Shown: positions 1-12,700 of the stretch, in pieces
Layout: each line of letters begins with the position of its first letter
Position numbering within the stretch: the first letter of the stretch is position 1
NCBI GenBank assembly: GCA_013398615.1
Contig: VZSR01000055.1
Coordinates: 3,338,883 to 3,402,882, forward strand
DNA: 64,000 bases
Origin: Brachypodius melanocephalos
Taxonomy: Eukaryota; Chordata; Aves; Passeriformes; Pycnonotidae
Direction: 5' to 3'
The notes under the pieces: model-generated
Database searches by the model: none
What the model saw: only the letters and a program-made list of their open reading frames with translations
What the model was told of the DNA's origin: nothing
Program-made: the position numbers and the translations under genes

Positions 1-1325
1 AAGCCAATGAGGAATATCCATAGGTAGCAGTGTGCTAACACTATAAATCTTTGTAACTCATGCCAGTAAGGAGAAGGAGGAACATCAAGATCCCACCTTT
101 CCTTCCTAAAGGACAGCACCTGATTGTGTTCAGTTCAGGTTCATCTATGAATTAATACATTAATCACCAATGACAGATGCCCAACCACTTACAGCTCTTT
201 TTGTTATGTTTGCACATGCAAACAATCATTAGCAAAGATTTCTGTCATCCTTACCCCTGCTCTGTATGGTCACCTTGATCCCAAAACCCAGCAACCAGTG
301 GCCAGCAGTGAGGAGGAGCTGTTAGGCTGTCTGCTCTGAGTGTTCTCTACAAGTCTTTAACATACAGGGTCCTCTCACCATCTCTACATCTGAAGGGTTG
401 CAGTGGGCATGGCAGGGCCTTCACCATCCTTAGCTGCACTTGTATCCTAAAGATTCATAAATAGGATTTTTGGAAGCAGCTCAGTGACTTAAAAGCATCT
501 GGTTTTATTGGATGCCAATGGTATAGGTGCTCCCACAACATTTAGGTCCTTTGAAAGCTCTGTTCTCCAATATAAGTCAGTCTATAAGCAAACATCTTTG
601 GATCACACCTTGCCACAATTAGCAGTAATTAACAAGAACACACGCTCACTGTATTGCAAAAGCAGCTAGATATTGCATTGCCCAGGGGAGGCATCTGCAG
701 GATCAACACAATTAATCCTCTTTTTGTGCAGGAAACTGTGAGGATCTCTTCAAGCCTGTAATCACCCATCCCTTCCTCCCCTTGCCGTGACACCCAAGAG
801 TCAATATACCACCTTCTCTTTTCCCTGCTCACTCACCTCTGCACCTGCATCAACATAAGCCTGGGCTGTGGGCACACCAAGATTTGAGTGGCTGTGTCAC
901 AGTTCTTCATTGCCATGATGTGGCATCCCTTAGGACACAGCTCCCATCCCCATGTGGGGATGCAGCACTCAAGCAAGAAGGAAGGGGGTGTGCAGGCCCT
1001 GCCCAGCATGATACAGCACCAAAGGTATCTGTGGTGTGAGGTAGGTGAGTGTCCTTTTCCACTTCCTTTCTAGTTTGCTTGTTTGTTTGCAAAGGGAATC
1101 AACAGTGGGATGTTTTAGCATGACTCACAACTGGAGCCCCCAGTACAGATAAACAGCACTCAGACTTTCATCTGGTTCTGTCCTGGGCCATCCTGGCCCA
1201 TGAGCTTTCCTGGAGGGTCAAGAGATGGGAACTAGAAGCTTCCTTTTTGAAAAGCCATCGGAAAAGACACACTATGGCTCAGTCCTGGGTCTTCCAAGAA
1301 CAAAAACTGGCTGATCCTATTACCA
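1..1325. other. Intergenic, nothing recognised
   Basis: No exon-like or repeat-like sequence that I recognise. In mammals GPA33 lies divergently upstream of STYXL2, but I saw no immunoglobulin-domain or signal-peptide exon here on either strand. The short ORFs in this stretch lack codon-like composition and splice-site context. Confidence 0.5.
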
Positions 1326-2425
1326 CAGAGTCATTTGGGTCTGAAAGGACCTTTAAAGATCATCCAGCTGAACCTCCCTGCCACAAGCAGGAACATTTTT
1401 CACCAGACCAGCTTTCTCAAAACCCCACCCAACCTGGCCCTGGACACTTGAGTGATGGGGCATCCACAACTTCTCTGGGCAATCTGTTCCAGTGCCTCAC
1501 AGTCTTCATAAAGAAATTCTTCCTTTTATTTAATTTAAATCTGCCTTCTTAGTTTAAATTCATTGCCCTTTGTTTCATCACTACAGGCCCTGGTAAAATG
1601 TCTCTCTCCTTCCTTATATAATCCCCTTTAAGTACAGAAAGGCTGCAATAAGGTCTCCCTAGAACTTTCTCCACGATGAACAGAGCTGATTGTCTCAGCC
1701 TTTCTCCACAGAAGTGTTCCAGCCTTCTGATCAACTTTCGGCCCTCCTGTGGACCCTCTCCAAGAGGTCCATGTTTTGTGCTAGGGTCTCCAGAGCTGAA
1801 TGTTGTACTCCAGGTGGGGCTTCATAGGAGCAGAGTAGAGTGGGACAATCCCCTCCTCTGACCTGCTGGTCACGCTTGTGATGTAGCCCAACATATGGTT
1901 GGCTTTATGGACTGCAGGTGCAGCTGGGTCACATCCAGTTGTTCATCCACCAGTACTCTCGAGTCCCTCTCCTCCAGGCTGCTCTGGATCCATTCATCCC
2001 CAGCCTGTACTGATATTGAGGACTGCCCCAACCCAGATATAGGATCTTGCACTTGGCCCTGTTGAATTTTGTGAGGTTCACGTGGGCCTACCCCTCCTCT
2101 GTATGGCATCCCTGCTCCTACTGAATCCAGGGCACCACTCAGCCTGGTGTCCTCTGCAGAATTCCTGCGTGTGACTAAGTCTCACTGTCTGTGTCATTAT
2201 TAAAGATATTGAGCAGTCCCAGTACAGGATCCTGAGGGACAGGTGATCCCTGTTTGGATGCTGAGCCATTGATTGTAATTGGATAACATCTAGCCACTTC
2301 TTTATCCATCATACAGTCCCTCAATCAAATCCACCTCTCTCCAGATAAGAGGTAAGAATGTTGTGTAGAGCCATGCCAAAGTCAATGCAGAAGTCCAGGT
2401 AGCTGAAGGTAGCTTACTTTCCATT
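1326..2425 (-). mobile_element. CR1 LINE fragment (ORF2 C-terminal part and 3' end), antisense
   Basis: Read on the reverse strand, this is the last part of a CR1 non-LTR retrotransposon. The 3' end is near 1330 (the + strand shows the complement of the usual 'gatgatctttaaaggtcc' tail) and the element runs 5'-ward to about 2425. Reverse translation gives degraded ORF2 pieces, including a DEWIQSSLEERDSRVLVDE-like block at about 1950-2010 (normally DEWIESSPEEKDLGVLVDE) and an IRRLEHFCGERLRQ-like block at about 1690-1735. The position of the reverse-transcriptase FADD box, near 2140, is corrupted. Frames are broken by stops and indels, so it is dead. It is 5'-truncated, as is usual for CR1, and ends about 250 bp upstream of the inferred STYXL2 promoter. 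Confidence 0.88.
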
Positions 2426-2599
2426 AAGTTGGAGTGGTTCATCCTGCACTGCATTTCCCAAGGATATCAGAGGTCATACTTGCATTTCAGTTTGTGCCTG
2501 GTGGGATTGCCAGGAGGCTCTCTGCAGGTAGAGGTCCAGCCTCACTGGCTCTGGACTCTTTCCTGGAACTGAGAAACAAGGATCCAGCCCACAGCAGGG

Positions 2600-2714
2600 A
2601 AGGAGTTAAGTGCTTGACCAGCTGCTGTCTGTGAGGCACTGAATTCCTTCCCCGTGCAATCCAGCAGCCAGTGTCAGGACAGCTATATTTAGAAAGCTGA
2701 TAAAGGTTTGGTGC
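2600..2714 (+). promoter_or_regulatory. STYXL2: Putative STYXL2 core promoter with MEF2/TATA box
   Basis: The sequence ctatatttag at 2683-2692 matches the MEF2 consensus YTA(A/T)4TAR exactly and can also act as a TATA box. A CAGCTG E-box of the type preferred by myogenic bHLH factors lies at 2619-2624, and a second lies at 2768-2773 just downstream. STYXL2 is known as a skeletal and cardiac muscle gene, so a MEF2 plus E-box promoter is expected. A TATA box here would put transcription start at roughly 2713-2722. The motifs are directly seen; promoter activity is inferred. Confidence 0.55.
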
Positions 2715-2869
2715 CAACAGTTGTCCTGCCCCTCGATGAAGAAGCTGTAGAGAGAGTGAGAGGGGGGCAGCTGATTGCTTTCTCCCCAGTACCGTTCCTT
2801 GCTGCCTTCAGCGGACTCCCTTGCCGTGCCTCCAGCAGGGACCCCCAGTGGAGCCATCAGGCACAGGGG
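2715..2869 (+). other. STYXL2: Inferred non-coding first exon of STYXL2 (5' UTR)
   Basis: The exon is bounded on the left by the expected start about 25-30 bp downstream of the MEF2/TATA box. On the right is a strong splice donor, ggtaagt, with GT at 2870-2871. The likely partner is the acceptor ctgctccttgtag ending at 3575, which would leave 17 bases of 5' UTR before the start codon. An alternative acceptor (ccttccag) ends near 3323. The orthologous mammalian gene also has a non-coding first exon. Start and pairing need transcript evidence. Confidence 0.45.
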
Positions 2870-3592
2870 GTAAGTTCCCTTTCCTTGCTCACCCCTCTCC
2901 CTGCTCGCTGTCCGTGAGTGACCACGCGGCCGCGATTTCCCAGCCTGAGCCCGGCTGCCGGGACCTTGGGAGCTGCCGCTGGCTCTTGTGGCACTGAGGC
3001 AAGAGTCCCTCTGCCTGGCCAGGGCAAGTGTTGGCTGCTGTGTTTCCACGTTCCTAACTGAGCTGTGGTGCCCTGGCTCTCCCCGACCCTGGGTGAGAAC
3101 AGCAGCCTCCACACAAAGGATTACAAGGACAAAGTCCCGAGCCTTCAAGCGCCTTTGGCTTTAAGGTTTAGGAGTATTTCACTCTGGGGACATGAGGTCT
3201 CATGTTTCTTGCCCGACCCTCCTTCCAGCCCGGCTCTGGCTGGGTACAGCTCCTTCCAGCCACCACGCATGGCCAGGGGAGTATAGAGTTTCTGCCCTTT
3301 CACCCCTTCCTTCCTGGCCTTCCAGAGCCCTTACTCACGGGCAAAAGAGCATTGGCGCTGGCTGGGCAGCAGCCGGGGAGCTGCGTGAGGCCCTGGGAAT
3401 GGCAGGCACCCTGGTAGAGCAGCCGGTGCAGCCCCTGTGGAAAGAGCTCCTCGCAGGAGCAAAGTATGGGAGGCCCTTCTGCTGTATCCTGCTGCCCCTT
3501 TATGCCCCAGAGCCAGGGAATGGCCTCCTGTGCAGCCCTGTGTAATGGCTCTCCCTCCTGCCCTGCTCCTTGTAGTGGTCCCCAGAGCCGCC

Positions 3593-3708
3593 ATGGCCAG
3601 CGGCAGAGATTCGGACAGCGAACTGGCGGTGCCCGAGGAGGAGGAGGAGGAGAGCCAGAACGTGAAGGCCGTGCAGGCCCATTACCTGCGCAGCCCCTCG
3701 CCCAGCCG
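3593..3708 (+). CDS. STYXL2: STYXL2 coding exon 1
   Basis: This exon encodes residues 1-38 and two bases of codon 39. It starts at the ATG in gccgccATGG and ends at donor ccg|gtgagt. The Glu run at residues 15-20 comes from a perfect (GAG)6 trinucleotide tract, so it could vary in length between individuals or species. The frame is open upstream (for example an ATG at 3545), but that ATG lies before the likely acceptor at 3574-3575 and would only be used in unspliced or alternatively started transcripts. Confidence 0.93.
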
Positions 3709-6700
3709 GTGAGTTCACAGGCACTGCCGCGGCCTCCTGGCAGCACCCGGGAGCTGCTGCCCTTCCCTGCTTTCCCTTCCTTCCTCTGCTTCACACTGGC
3801 ACTTGGGCCAAGCTGAGCCCGGGGATTCCCTGCTCTCCCCGAGGTGGGGTCAGTGTGCCAACTCAGACAGAGCCTGCAGAGACAGGACTCCTGCACTGAT
3901 TAATCCATCCTGCCGGGAGAGTGCGCAGCAGGGATAAACTGCAGCGAGGATTGCTATGGATTGGTGTTGTCCCTCTTCCCTGTCTCACCTCTTCATACCC
4001 CTATGCAGAAGCTTCTGATCCAATTTCAACTCTTTGCAAATTCAGCTTCAACTCTGTGTCCATTATAAGGACTTATGGATTTACTGAATGTTGATATTAG
4101 GCTTTGCTAGCCCCAGAAAGACCAAGGATCTTGGGATTTGGGTTTGATTCAGCACCAACTTTAGCTAAAGGCTTCAGGCACTGAACAGGAGGTTGTCACA
4201 GCACAAGCAGAAATTGAGTTACCTCAAGCAAAACAAGCATGATTAGATGTGTTTTCTCCTAATACAAGGAAAAATACACCCCTTTGTTTTCTCTTCCTAC
4301 AGCAGAATGCTCTGCAGGGCTTTCTGTACCCTTTGAGATGCTTTAGCTGAAAGCAAGGAGTAGGGATAGAGTTAGGGAAAAAAACCTTCCCCAGTGTCAC
4401 TCAACAAGTAGGAGGTTATAAAATGTTTCCTGCTAACTGTGGGACACTGCAGAAAAATTGAGTACTTATTTCATTTACCCACGTGTATTTCAAAATTGTT
4501 TAAGAATATCATTGAACTCACACAAAGTAAAATTATGTATTGAAAAAATTATGTATTGAGCTCTCTCCTATGCTCATCAGTCACTCAGAATCACAACTCT
4601 GGGAACAGAAATATCTCGCCAGTTTATTCCCTTCCCTTCCCTGAACTTCCCTGAACTTCCCTGAACTTCCCTTCCCTGAACTTCCCTTCCCTGAACTTCC
4701 CTTCCCTGAACAACTTCCCTTCCCTGTTTCTTTTTTCTCCCTTTTTTTCTTGCTGTCAGTGGCAAACACAGTGATAAAAATGGCAAGGTCCTTCGCAGTC
4801 AGAATGGGGTTCCTTGAAAGACCCAGGCTTGGGCAGTTCTGCGTTTCACAGATGCTCAGGGCAGCTACAGGTAAAATGTTTGAGGCTGTGGTGGCAGATT
4901 ATTACCAACTGTTACCTTTTTATTGAGCTTGGAGGCAACATTTACAGCAAAAGGAAGCGAAGGCAGAGCATAGTTGTGAATTTGTGTCAGCTCCTGTAAA
5001 TGAGACTGAGGCTCCCCTTGCTCATCTCGTAAACTCCTTTGAAGAACTAGAAAAGGATTACTTTCAGTCACGGTTGACAAGTGCTGGAAGTCAACTAAAT
5101 GACCTGGATGAGCCTGTTAAGTGGTTTCCGATGGCTGTGCCCTCTGTTTTGACTCTGGAGCCAGAAAGCCATTCAGCTCTCCAGACACTACTGCACCCTG
5201 ACTGCATATTAATCACCCTCCCTCTCCTGCTCTAATTGAACAAAAACAAACAGTGTTATTGCAAGTCTGCAAGCCTTGCATTGCCAGAGAGCTTCTGTGA
5301 TGGCAGCAAACTTGTCCTAGTGATTTGTACCATCTATTTGGAAGGAAGTCTGGAGGGTGTAGATCAGGGAAAAAGCTCTGTAAAATATTTGTTAAGATGG
5401 TCTAACTGAGAGACCGAATTTTCGTGGACTGTACAGGTGGACTCAGAGAGAAATATACTTGTTTTTAAGGTTGTGGCCTTTTTTGCTTAACAAAAAATTT
5501 TACACTATGTCAAATAACTCACTTCAAAGGTGTTTGTAGGTCTCATAGTGATTTCTGACCTGCAGTTACATAACACTGAGCAAGTGGAGAGACTGACCAC
5601 AGGTTCATGCTCTGAAGTGCCCAAGGTGCAACGTACTGAGGGAGAGATTCACTGGCTTCAATCTCAATGTTTGCACTGCAACTTGTGGTAACTCAAAGGA
5701 TGCTTGCAGGCAATTAACTGGAAGAAAGAAACCCCAACATTTTTCTAGTGCAGTCTGTTTTGAATTACTCAATAAATTCTAGTTAGGACCATGTTTATGT
5801 CTGTCTGTCTAAGTGAGAGTTACTCGTGAGACTTTCTTGTGATCCATCCCCCTCCCAGTCTCAAACCAGATACTGATCTCTACTCATGAACTCCTCCACC
5901 AGGCAATTTGATTGCACTCCTAAGCCCACTGCCGCTTCTCCCCATGGGACCTGTCTACATCCTGCAAACACTGGATGCCAAGGCATCTTTGAAGCCTGTA
6001 GTGCCATGCTGGAGATCAGGGTGGGGTTGAGATGTGGAAGAAGAGGTGGAACTTCTCTTCTACAATCAGAGAATTCTCCCTGCTGCAGTTCCCTGCTGTT
6101 CCTCTCTGGAATGGGTGAAGAGGGCTAAAGTCCTAGGGATGGGATCCCAGTGGAGAGCATTTGCCTAACAGGCAGTGTGGTTGGTTTGCAGGTATTCAGT
6201 GATATCAGACACTGATACAGAGAGCATCTTCATGGAGCCAATCCATCTATCATCTGCTGTGGCTGCCAAACAAATCATCAGTGAAGGTAAGAGAACTATG
6301 TAAGTTACAGAGACATGAAGTTGCACTTGTTTTGCCTTCATTTACAGCTCCTAAATGATTAAAAAAGCCTTTATGAGAAAACTCCATCTGAAGTAGAGAA
6401 AGGAATAACAGCTTACAGAAAGGTTTGGTGACTTACTTTGAAGTTTTGCAATGAATCTGTGGCAGAATTGTGTACTGTAGGGGTAAAAGTTTGAGTGCTG
6501 GTTGCTTGCTGCAACAAACTAAATTAGAGCAGAATGGAATAGAACAGAACAAAATGGAGTATTTAAGTTTAAAGGACATATGTGATCATCTAAGTCCGAC
6601 TACCAGGGCTGACCGAAAGTTAAATCATATTATTAAGGCCCTGTCCAATGCATCTTAAACAGTCAAGGATGGGACATTAACCATCTCCCTAAAAGGCTGT

Positions 6701-9700
6701 TCCAGTGTTTGACTACCCTCTCAGAGAAAAAGTGCTTCTCAATGTGCAGTCTGAATCTCCCCAGCTCAGCTTGGAACCATTCCCACAAGCCTTGTCACTG
6801 GATACCAGGGGGAAGAGCTCAGCAGCTCCCTCTCCACTTCTCCTCTTCAGGAAGGTGTAGGCAGCAGCTGCATCCTGCTGGGCCTGGAATAAGAGTGTCC
6901 TTAACTCCCAGGCCTTTGGCCAGTGTGGGACTGAGAGGACAGTGCAGTGTGCCCTTCTCATTGCTAGTCACCCTGAGGCAGTTCCTAGGTGAGCATCCTG
7001 CCCACACTGCAGGCAGAACAGGGTGATGTTTCTGGGGGAAAAAGCCACAAGGCTTGTCCCAGGCACAAGTAATAATAGCTCATATATCTGCATTGTTTTT
7101 ATGTGCTTTTACTTACAATGCCAGTTTATTCCAGAGCTGAAGACAAAGGAGGTCAGGGTAGACTCGGTGTGTCCCAGGATGTTGGAGTCTGCGCAGCAGC
7201 TGATGGTGGAAGACCTGTACAACCGAGTTAAGCAAAAGATTGATGACACCAGCTTGTTTAACACACCGTGCGTGATGGACTTGCAGAGGGCACTTGTGAA
7301 GGACAGGCTGGAGACCCCCAGAGACGCCGTGGATGAAGTCTGGCCTAATGTCTTCATAGCAGAAAAGTGAGTGTCATCTTTTGTCATCAAGTTGCACGAG
7401 CTTCCCAGTAAAGGGTCAAATGGAACCATTGAAGGCATAACATGTATTACATGCATCTAATACCTTTCATCCCTAGAGAGCCCTAAAGTGTTTTTCAGAC
7501 TGTGCTCACAGAAATCTCTATGCACTGCAAAGTAAATACCTCTGGAGTAGAATCAGCAGCTTTCCTATGCTGTTTAGATGCTTCAACAGTTTAAGAGAGG
7601 AAAAAACAAATAAGCCCAAATTCCACTGTTCTGATTGGAATTTGGCCCTAAAATTGGAACTTAAGTCTTTGTTGTGTAAAAGGGAGTTTAAAATGTAATG
7701 CCAAAGCACATGTTGAGTAAACATGATTAGGTCTCCTGTACCATGGTTCAGCTGTCTGAGATACCTGTGTAAGAGACCAGACAGAATTAAGGGGGATATA
7801 GAGTAAAGCATCAATTATGGAGTGATAAAAATTGATAAATAAGTACATGGCCCAAATCTAGGATGACAGTATGAGTTTCAAATCAAGCTGGAGTGCGAAC
7901 AGAGCATATGGTTCTACAGGTTTTTGTTTTCTTTTCCCAGTGAGTATTGGAAAGAAATACCTGTGGAACTGTCAAAGAACATTAAGGTCTGAGTGATGCC
8001 TCATGCTGAATGGGTAACATGGACTGGGAGTTATGTAAACTTTGTAGCATGCAGCTTTTTTCCCACCTAAAATAGGAGCATTGATACCTAACATGTTTTT
8101 TTCCTTTTCTGCAGAAATGTTGCAGTGAACAAAAGCCGTTTGAAGAGACTGGGGATCACCCATGTCCTGAATGCAGCTCATGGCACAGGTGTCTACACAG
8201 GACCAAGTTTCTACAATGGTCTCAATATCCAGTACATGGGCATTGAAGTGGATGATTTTCCAGATATGGATATCTCCAAACACTTCCGCCCAGCTGCAGA
8301 GTTCCTTGACGAAGCCCTGCTGACTTACAGAGGTAAGAGGAGAAGATTGAAGTGGTTCCAGGTTGCTTGGGAATTAACAGGGAGAAACCTTACTCTGATA
8401 AACAGCTGATATGCCACATTTGTAATGGGGCAGAAGGCAGAGCCTTTGCCCTCTGCGTACAGCTACAGTGAACACCTCATGTCCGTTTCTACCTGGTCTC
8501 ATTCAAAACAGGAGGGAGATAAGGGGAGGTAGCCCAGCAGCCCCATGGCTTCAGGTTCAAAGTGGCTGCAAGTTAGCTTCTGCAGCTGCTTTGAAAGAAC
8601 CTGACTATAGCAAAGAGCAGAATCCCTGCTCTAACACATTTTTAAAAAATATTGATACTCTGTAATACTATATATATAGAGAGACAGATATATTCCAGTA
8701 CCCTGCAAGTTTCAGTTTTGCCATGATGCAAAAAACCAAGCTGATTTACTAGAACAATCCCAGTGGCTGAGTTGAACCTCTGGGTGTCTACACCCAGGCT
8801 GCTGTCAGATTTGCTGGCCTTCAATTCCGTGGCAACTGTTATTCTGTGGACCTCCAGTGCACAGTGGTCATTTTGTTGCAAATTCAGTGGACAGATAGAA
8901 ATATCTTTTTGCAGTTCAATATTGAAAGAAGCACCAGGATCTGTGATATCACTGATATTCTTCATATAAATTATCAATTAATCTAATTTCTGTAGAGAGG
9001 AAACAGCTTATCTCGTAGCAGTAATGACAGTAAGAAAAGTGTAGTTTTGTTTGTATACAAGGAATGTTGAGCCAGTTTTAATAGCTCAACAACACGAGGA
9101 GGATGCACCAAGGCAGAGGAGCCTTGGAAGAAATGAAAGGAAGGAGATCTCCCCCTCTTGGTGAGCTGTTAGATTGGCTTTGCTGGCTGTTAAAACACTT
9201 GGAAGGCAACCAAGATTTTTAAAGCTAAGAAAGGCATAAAAGAGATTTCAGGATTGTAGGAACAGGTTCATTAGGTAAACCTCTTGTGGTAACATAGCGG
9301 CAGTCAGAAAGATGGTGCTTAAATTGGCTTCATTAAGTTTCAGTGCAAACAGATTGATTAAACTGGAGTTTATCACACATTTAGAAACAGTAATTTCAGT
9401 TGTTTGCAAGCTAGCAAAGCTTCATTTACACTCTCTTCATATTTACAAGCTCTTCTTTAGCTATAATTTGCCACACAAGTAACTTAAACCCCAAACAATT
9501 TGTCTGCGCCAAAGCTTGGTTTTCTGCAAGAGGTAGTAAATGCTACAAAATAAAGCAGATCCTCAGTTTTGATTCTTGCTCATACAGTTACTGGTGCAGG
9601 ACAGTAGGTCCCAGTAGTTTGAAGCAGCTGGGTCAGTTTATCAGAGTCAAAATCAACTCTTTTCTGATAGGACTTTGTTGTAGGACTTTGGCCTCCAGCC

Positions 9701-12700
9701 AGTCTTCAATGTAATTGTTTGAGTGTACCTTGCAAAACTGATCTAGATTCTGGCAAAAATACAATTAAATTAATCTAAAATTGTTATTTAAGTCCTATAA
9801 TGTCCCTTATAGAAAAAAAAAAAGTTACTTGTTTATTCTCCCAACACCTTCCTGGAGGCTAATGCTAATATCTCACTTTATACACATTGAGAAAAAAGCA
9901 TGGAAAGCTTAAATGTCTGGCCCTATGTCAGCTAGCAAGTCAAGAATGTCTCACTTGCCTTTCTCATACCTATTGTAAGCTTTTAGACTATTTGAGTAAG
10001 CGAAATGTGTAGTGGAAAATACAAATACTAAGACACAAATATTTAGATTGTTTAGAAATGTGCCTGCCCACAGTTTTTTAAACTAATGTGCTCTTTTTTC
10101 GTATGTATCCAGATTTTTATTAAGGTACAGGTAGCAAATATTTAGTGTTGGTTTCAGTCACTGAAACATACAATCTGTGTAGTTTTTAACACTATTCAGA
10201 GAACATTTTTGTGCTACATACCAGGGCATCCTGTCTGTTATTGGAAATAGCTGATTCCTTTCACATTCACTCTCTGTAGGCAGAGTCCTTGTCAGCAGTG
10301 AGATGGGGATCAGCCGCTCAGCTGTGCTGGTTGCTGCCTACCTGATGATCTACCACCATATGACCATTCTGGAGGCTCTGATGACCCTGAGGAAGAAACG
10401 TGCCATCTACCCCAACGACGGCTTCCTGAAGCAGCTGCGGGAGCTCAATGAGCAGCTGTTGGAGGAGCGGGAGCTGGAGCATTCTGGAGATGAGGACGTG
10501 ACTCCAAGCCAAAGTCCTCTTGCCCACTCAGAGACTTCCCCACAGCTGTCTGGAGCTGGGGACTCAGGGAGCATCAGGGGAGCCAAAGCCCACTCCATCA
10601 CAGTAGAAGAAGAGGACACCAGCAGCATTCTGGGTAGTTTTATGAGCTCTTCCTCAGTGGAAAAAACTAGCTGGGTTTCCAAACACTCCACCCTGATCAC
10701 TGAGGAGGAAGAGGAACAATTGTATGAGGAATGGAGGAGAAAACAAGGCCTATCTGCAAAGGAAGCAGGAGTTTACCATGAAAGAAGAACATCTCCAAGG
10801 CATCTGGATCAGGAAGAGGAGCAATCTGATGAGGATGTGGAACAGAGAATCCATGATTGGCAGCGCAGAAATGAGAAATACCAGATGGCAGGTACAGCCA
10901 GGGAAGAGGATGGTGAGTGCAGCATGGGAGGAAGACCTTACCCATCAGGCGAATTCAGTGATGTTGAGAGTGTGAGCAGTTTTGAGATCCGAACCTTAAA
11001 AAAACAGCTGGAAGCTAGCAGCTTTAGCAGGATGAGGAGGAGCCGCACAGACTCTACATCTTCTGAGAGCACCTGGGACATGTGGAATCAGAGGCTTCTG
11101 GAGATTGAGAAAGAAGCTGCTCAGAGGTATCATTCTAGGAATAAAACTTGTAGGGAGAGACAATCCCCAGAAACGGGAAGAAAGGAGAGGGATGTGGATG
11201 AGGAGAGTGTGCTTTCAGACTCCTCCTGTAGCTCCTTCTACAATTTCTGCCAAAAGAACAAGGACAAGTTGACTCCTCTAGAAAGGTGGAAGATCAAGAG
11301 GATCCAGTTTGGCTTTCACAAGAAGGATTTAGAGCCATCTTCTGCACCATCTCCAGCAGAAGATGGCAGCCAGGCAGGTCAGGAGGAAACAGAAGGGAAG
11401 AGTTTGTCAGATATTGATCTGACTGCTTACCAGGCTTGGAAAATGAAGCGGCAGAAGAAGGTGGGCAGTGAAAGCAGCAAGGAAGAATTTGTGGAGTTTG
11501 CCAAAACTGAGGATTCTGCTTCAGCTAAAAAGAAGCAGAGGCGTGTAGAGCTTCTTGAACGTTCAAAGAAAATTTTAGAAGAAAGCCAGTCCATGTGCAG
11601 CTGGGAGACAGAGAGTACAATGAGTGGGAGTATTCCCCTGTCAGCTTTCTGGCCTTCAGCACCTTCTGCAAGCGGCGCCGATGATGCAGCTTCTGCCCTG
11701 AGCATGCAGACAAATCATTCATCTTTGTCACAGGCCAGGAGCTGTACAGGAGCAATGCAGCTGCCAAATGTACCCCTTCCCAGTCTCCCAGTTGGCCCAG
11801 GTGACACAATATCCATGGCAAGCATTCAGAACTGGATCGCTAACGTGGTCAGTGAAACCATTGCCCAAAAGCAGAATGAGATCCTGATGCTGTCTCGTCC
11901 ATCGTCCGCCATGGCCTCCCTGTCAGGGGACCTTGGCAGGCATGCAGATGATGACAAGGTTTCTCTCCTCAGTGCTCAGAGTGGCTCATCCCTCGCTGCC
12001 TCTCAGCTCCACCAGCAGGACCTGCGCAGGGCTGAGTCTCAGTCTGTGCTGTCTTGCAACACCTCTGTGAGCGCAAGGACAGAAGGGGCTACTTCAAACA
12101 TGAAGACGACCCAGACAAGCAAACCACTGTACAGCTTCTTTGCTGATGATGTTGACCTAAAGAAACTCAGGAGGAAGGAGAAGGAGATGCAAATGGAAAT
12201 GAGAGAAAAAATGTCAGACTATCAAATAGAAAAGGTGATCAGTGACAATAAACGCAGCACTTTATTTAAAAAAAAGGTGACCAAAGCAGAGGAAAATGAA
12301 ACAGAGGATGACAGAGAGAGTACAACAAGCAGCCACAGGCATCCCTTGCAAGCAGATTTTGGCAGAACTGGTGCAGTCTTCGATCTGTCCAGTCAACCTG
12401 CAACTTCAAGTGCACCAAAGTCAGAGATAGATACCGATATTACCAAGTGGCTTAATGGCCTGAAAGCAGAAAGAGAACCACCATCATATTACAATCAGAC
12501 TGAGAAAGCTAGAGAGAAATATAGCAAATCATCCAAAGTTAGACAGATGGATTCTGAGACATCCAGTTACAGATTCTGCAGATCCCAAAGAAAAGAGCTA
12601 GATAGCTGTTCTTCCTACGAGTCAACAGGAGATTCACTGAGATCCATGTCAAGATTTTCCTCTGCTTCTGCAAAAGAGGACAGAAAGATGTACAAGTTCA

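Larger units (their letters stand above)
3709..6191 (+). other. STYXL2: STYXL2 intron after coding exon 1
   Basis: Intron of 2483 bp from donor gtgagt to acceptor tttgcag. It contains the minisatellite at 4629-4726 and an unexplained protein-like open stretch at about 4936-5235, both listed separately. I recognise nothing else in it. Confidence 0.85.

Noticed and set aside
1..1325. GPA33 or another upstream gene
   Set aside because: No signal-peptide or immunoglobulin-like exon was visible on the reverse strand.
2606..3148. 180-codon reverse-strand ORF over the STYXL2 promoter
   Set aside because: No recognisable domain, and it overlaps the inferred promoter and 5' UTR. Most likely chance in GC-rich sequence.
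3300..3896. 198-codon reverse-strand ORF
   Set aside because: It lies across the GC-rich start of STYXL2 and overlaps its first coding exon antisense. It is Gly/Pro/Arg-rich as expected from GC-rich noise and has no supporting signals.
4577..4786. Reverse-strand ORFs with repeated GREVQ / GKGSS units
   Set aside because: They are translations of the minisatellite at 4629-4726 and not proteins.
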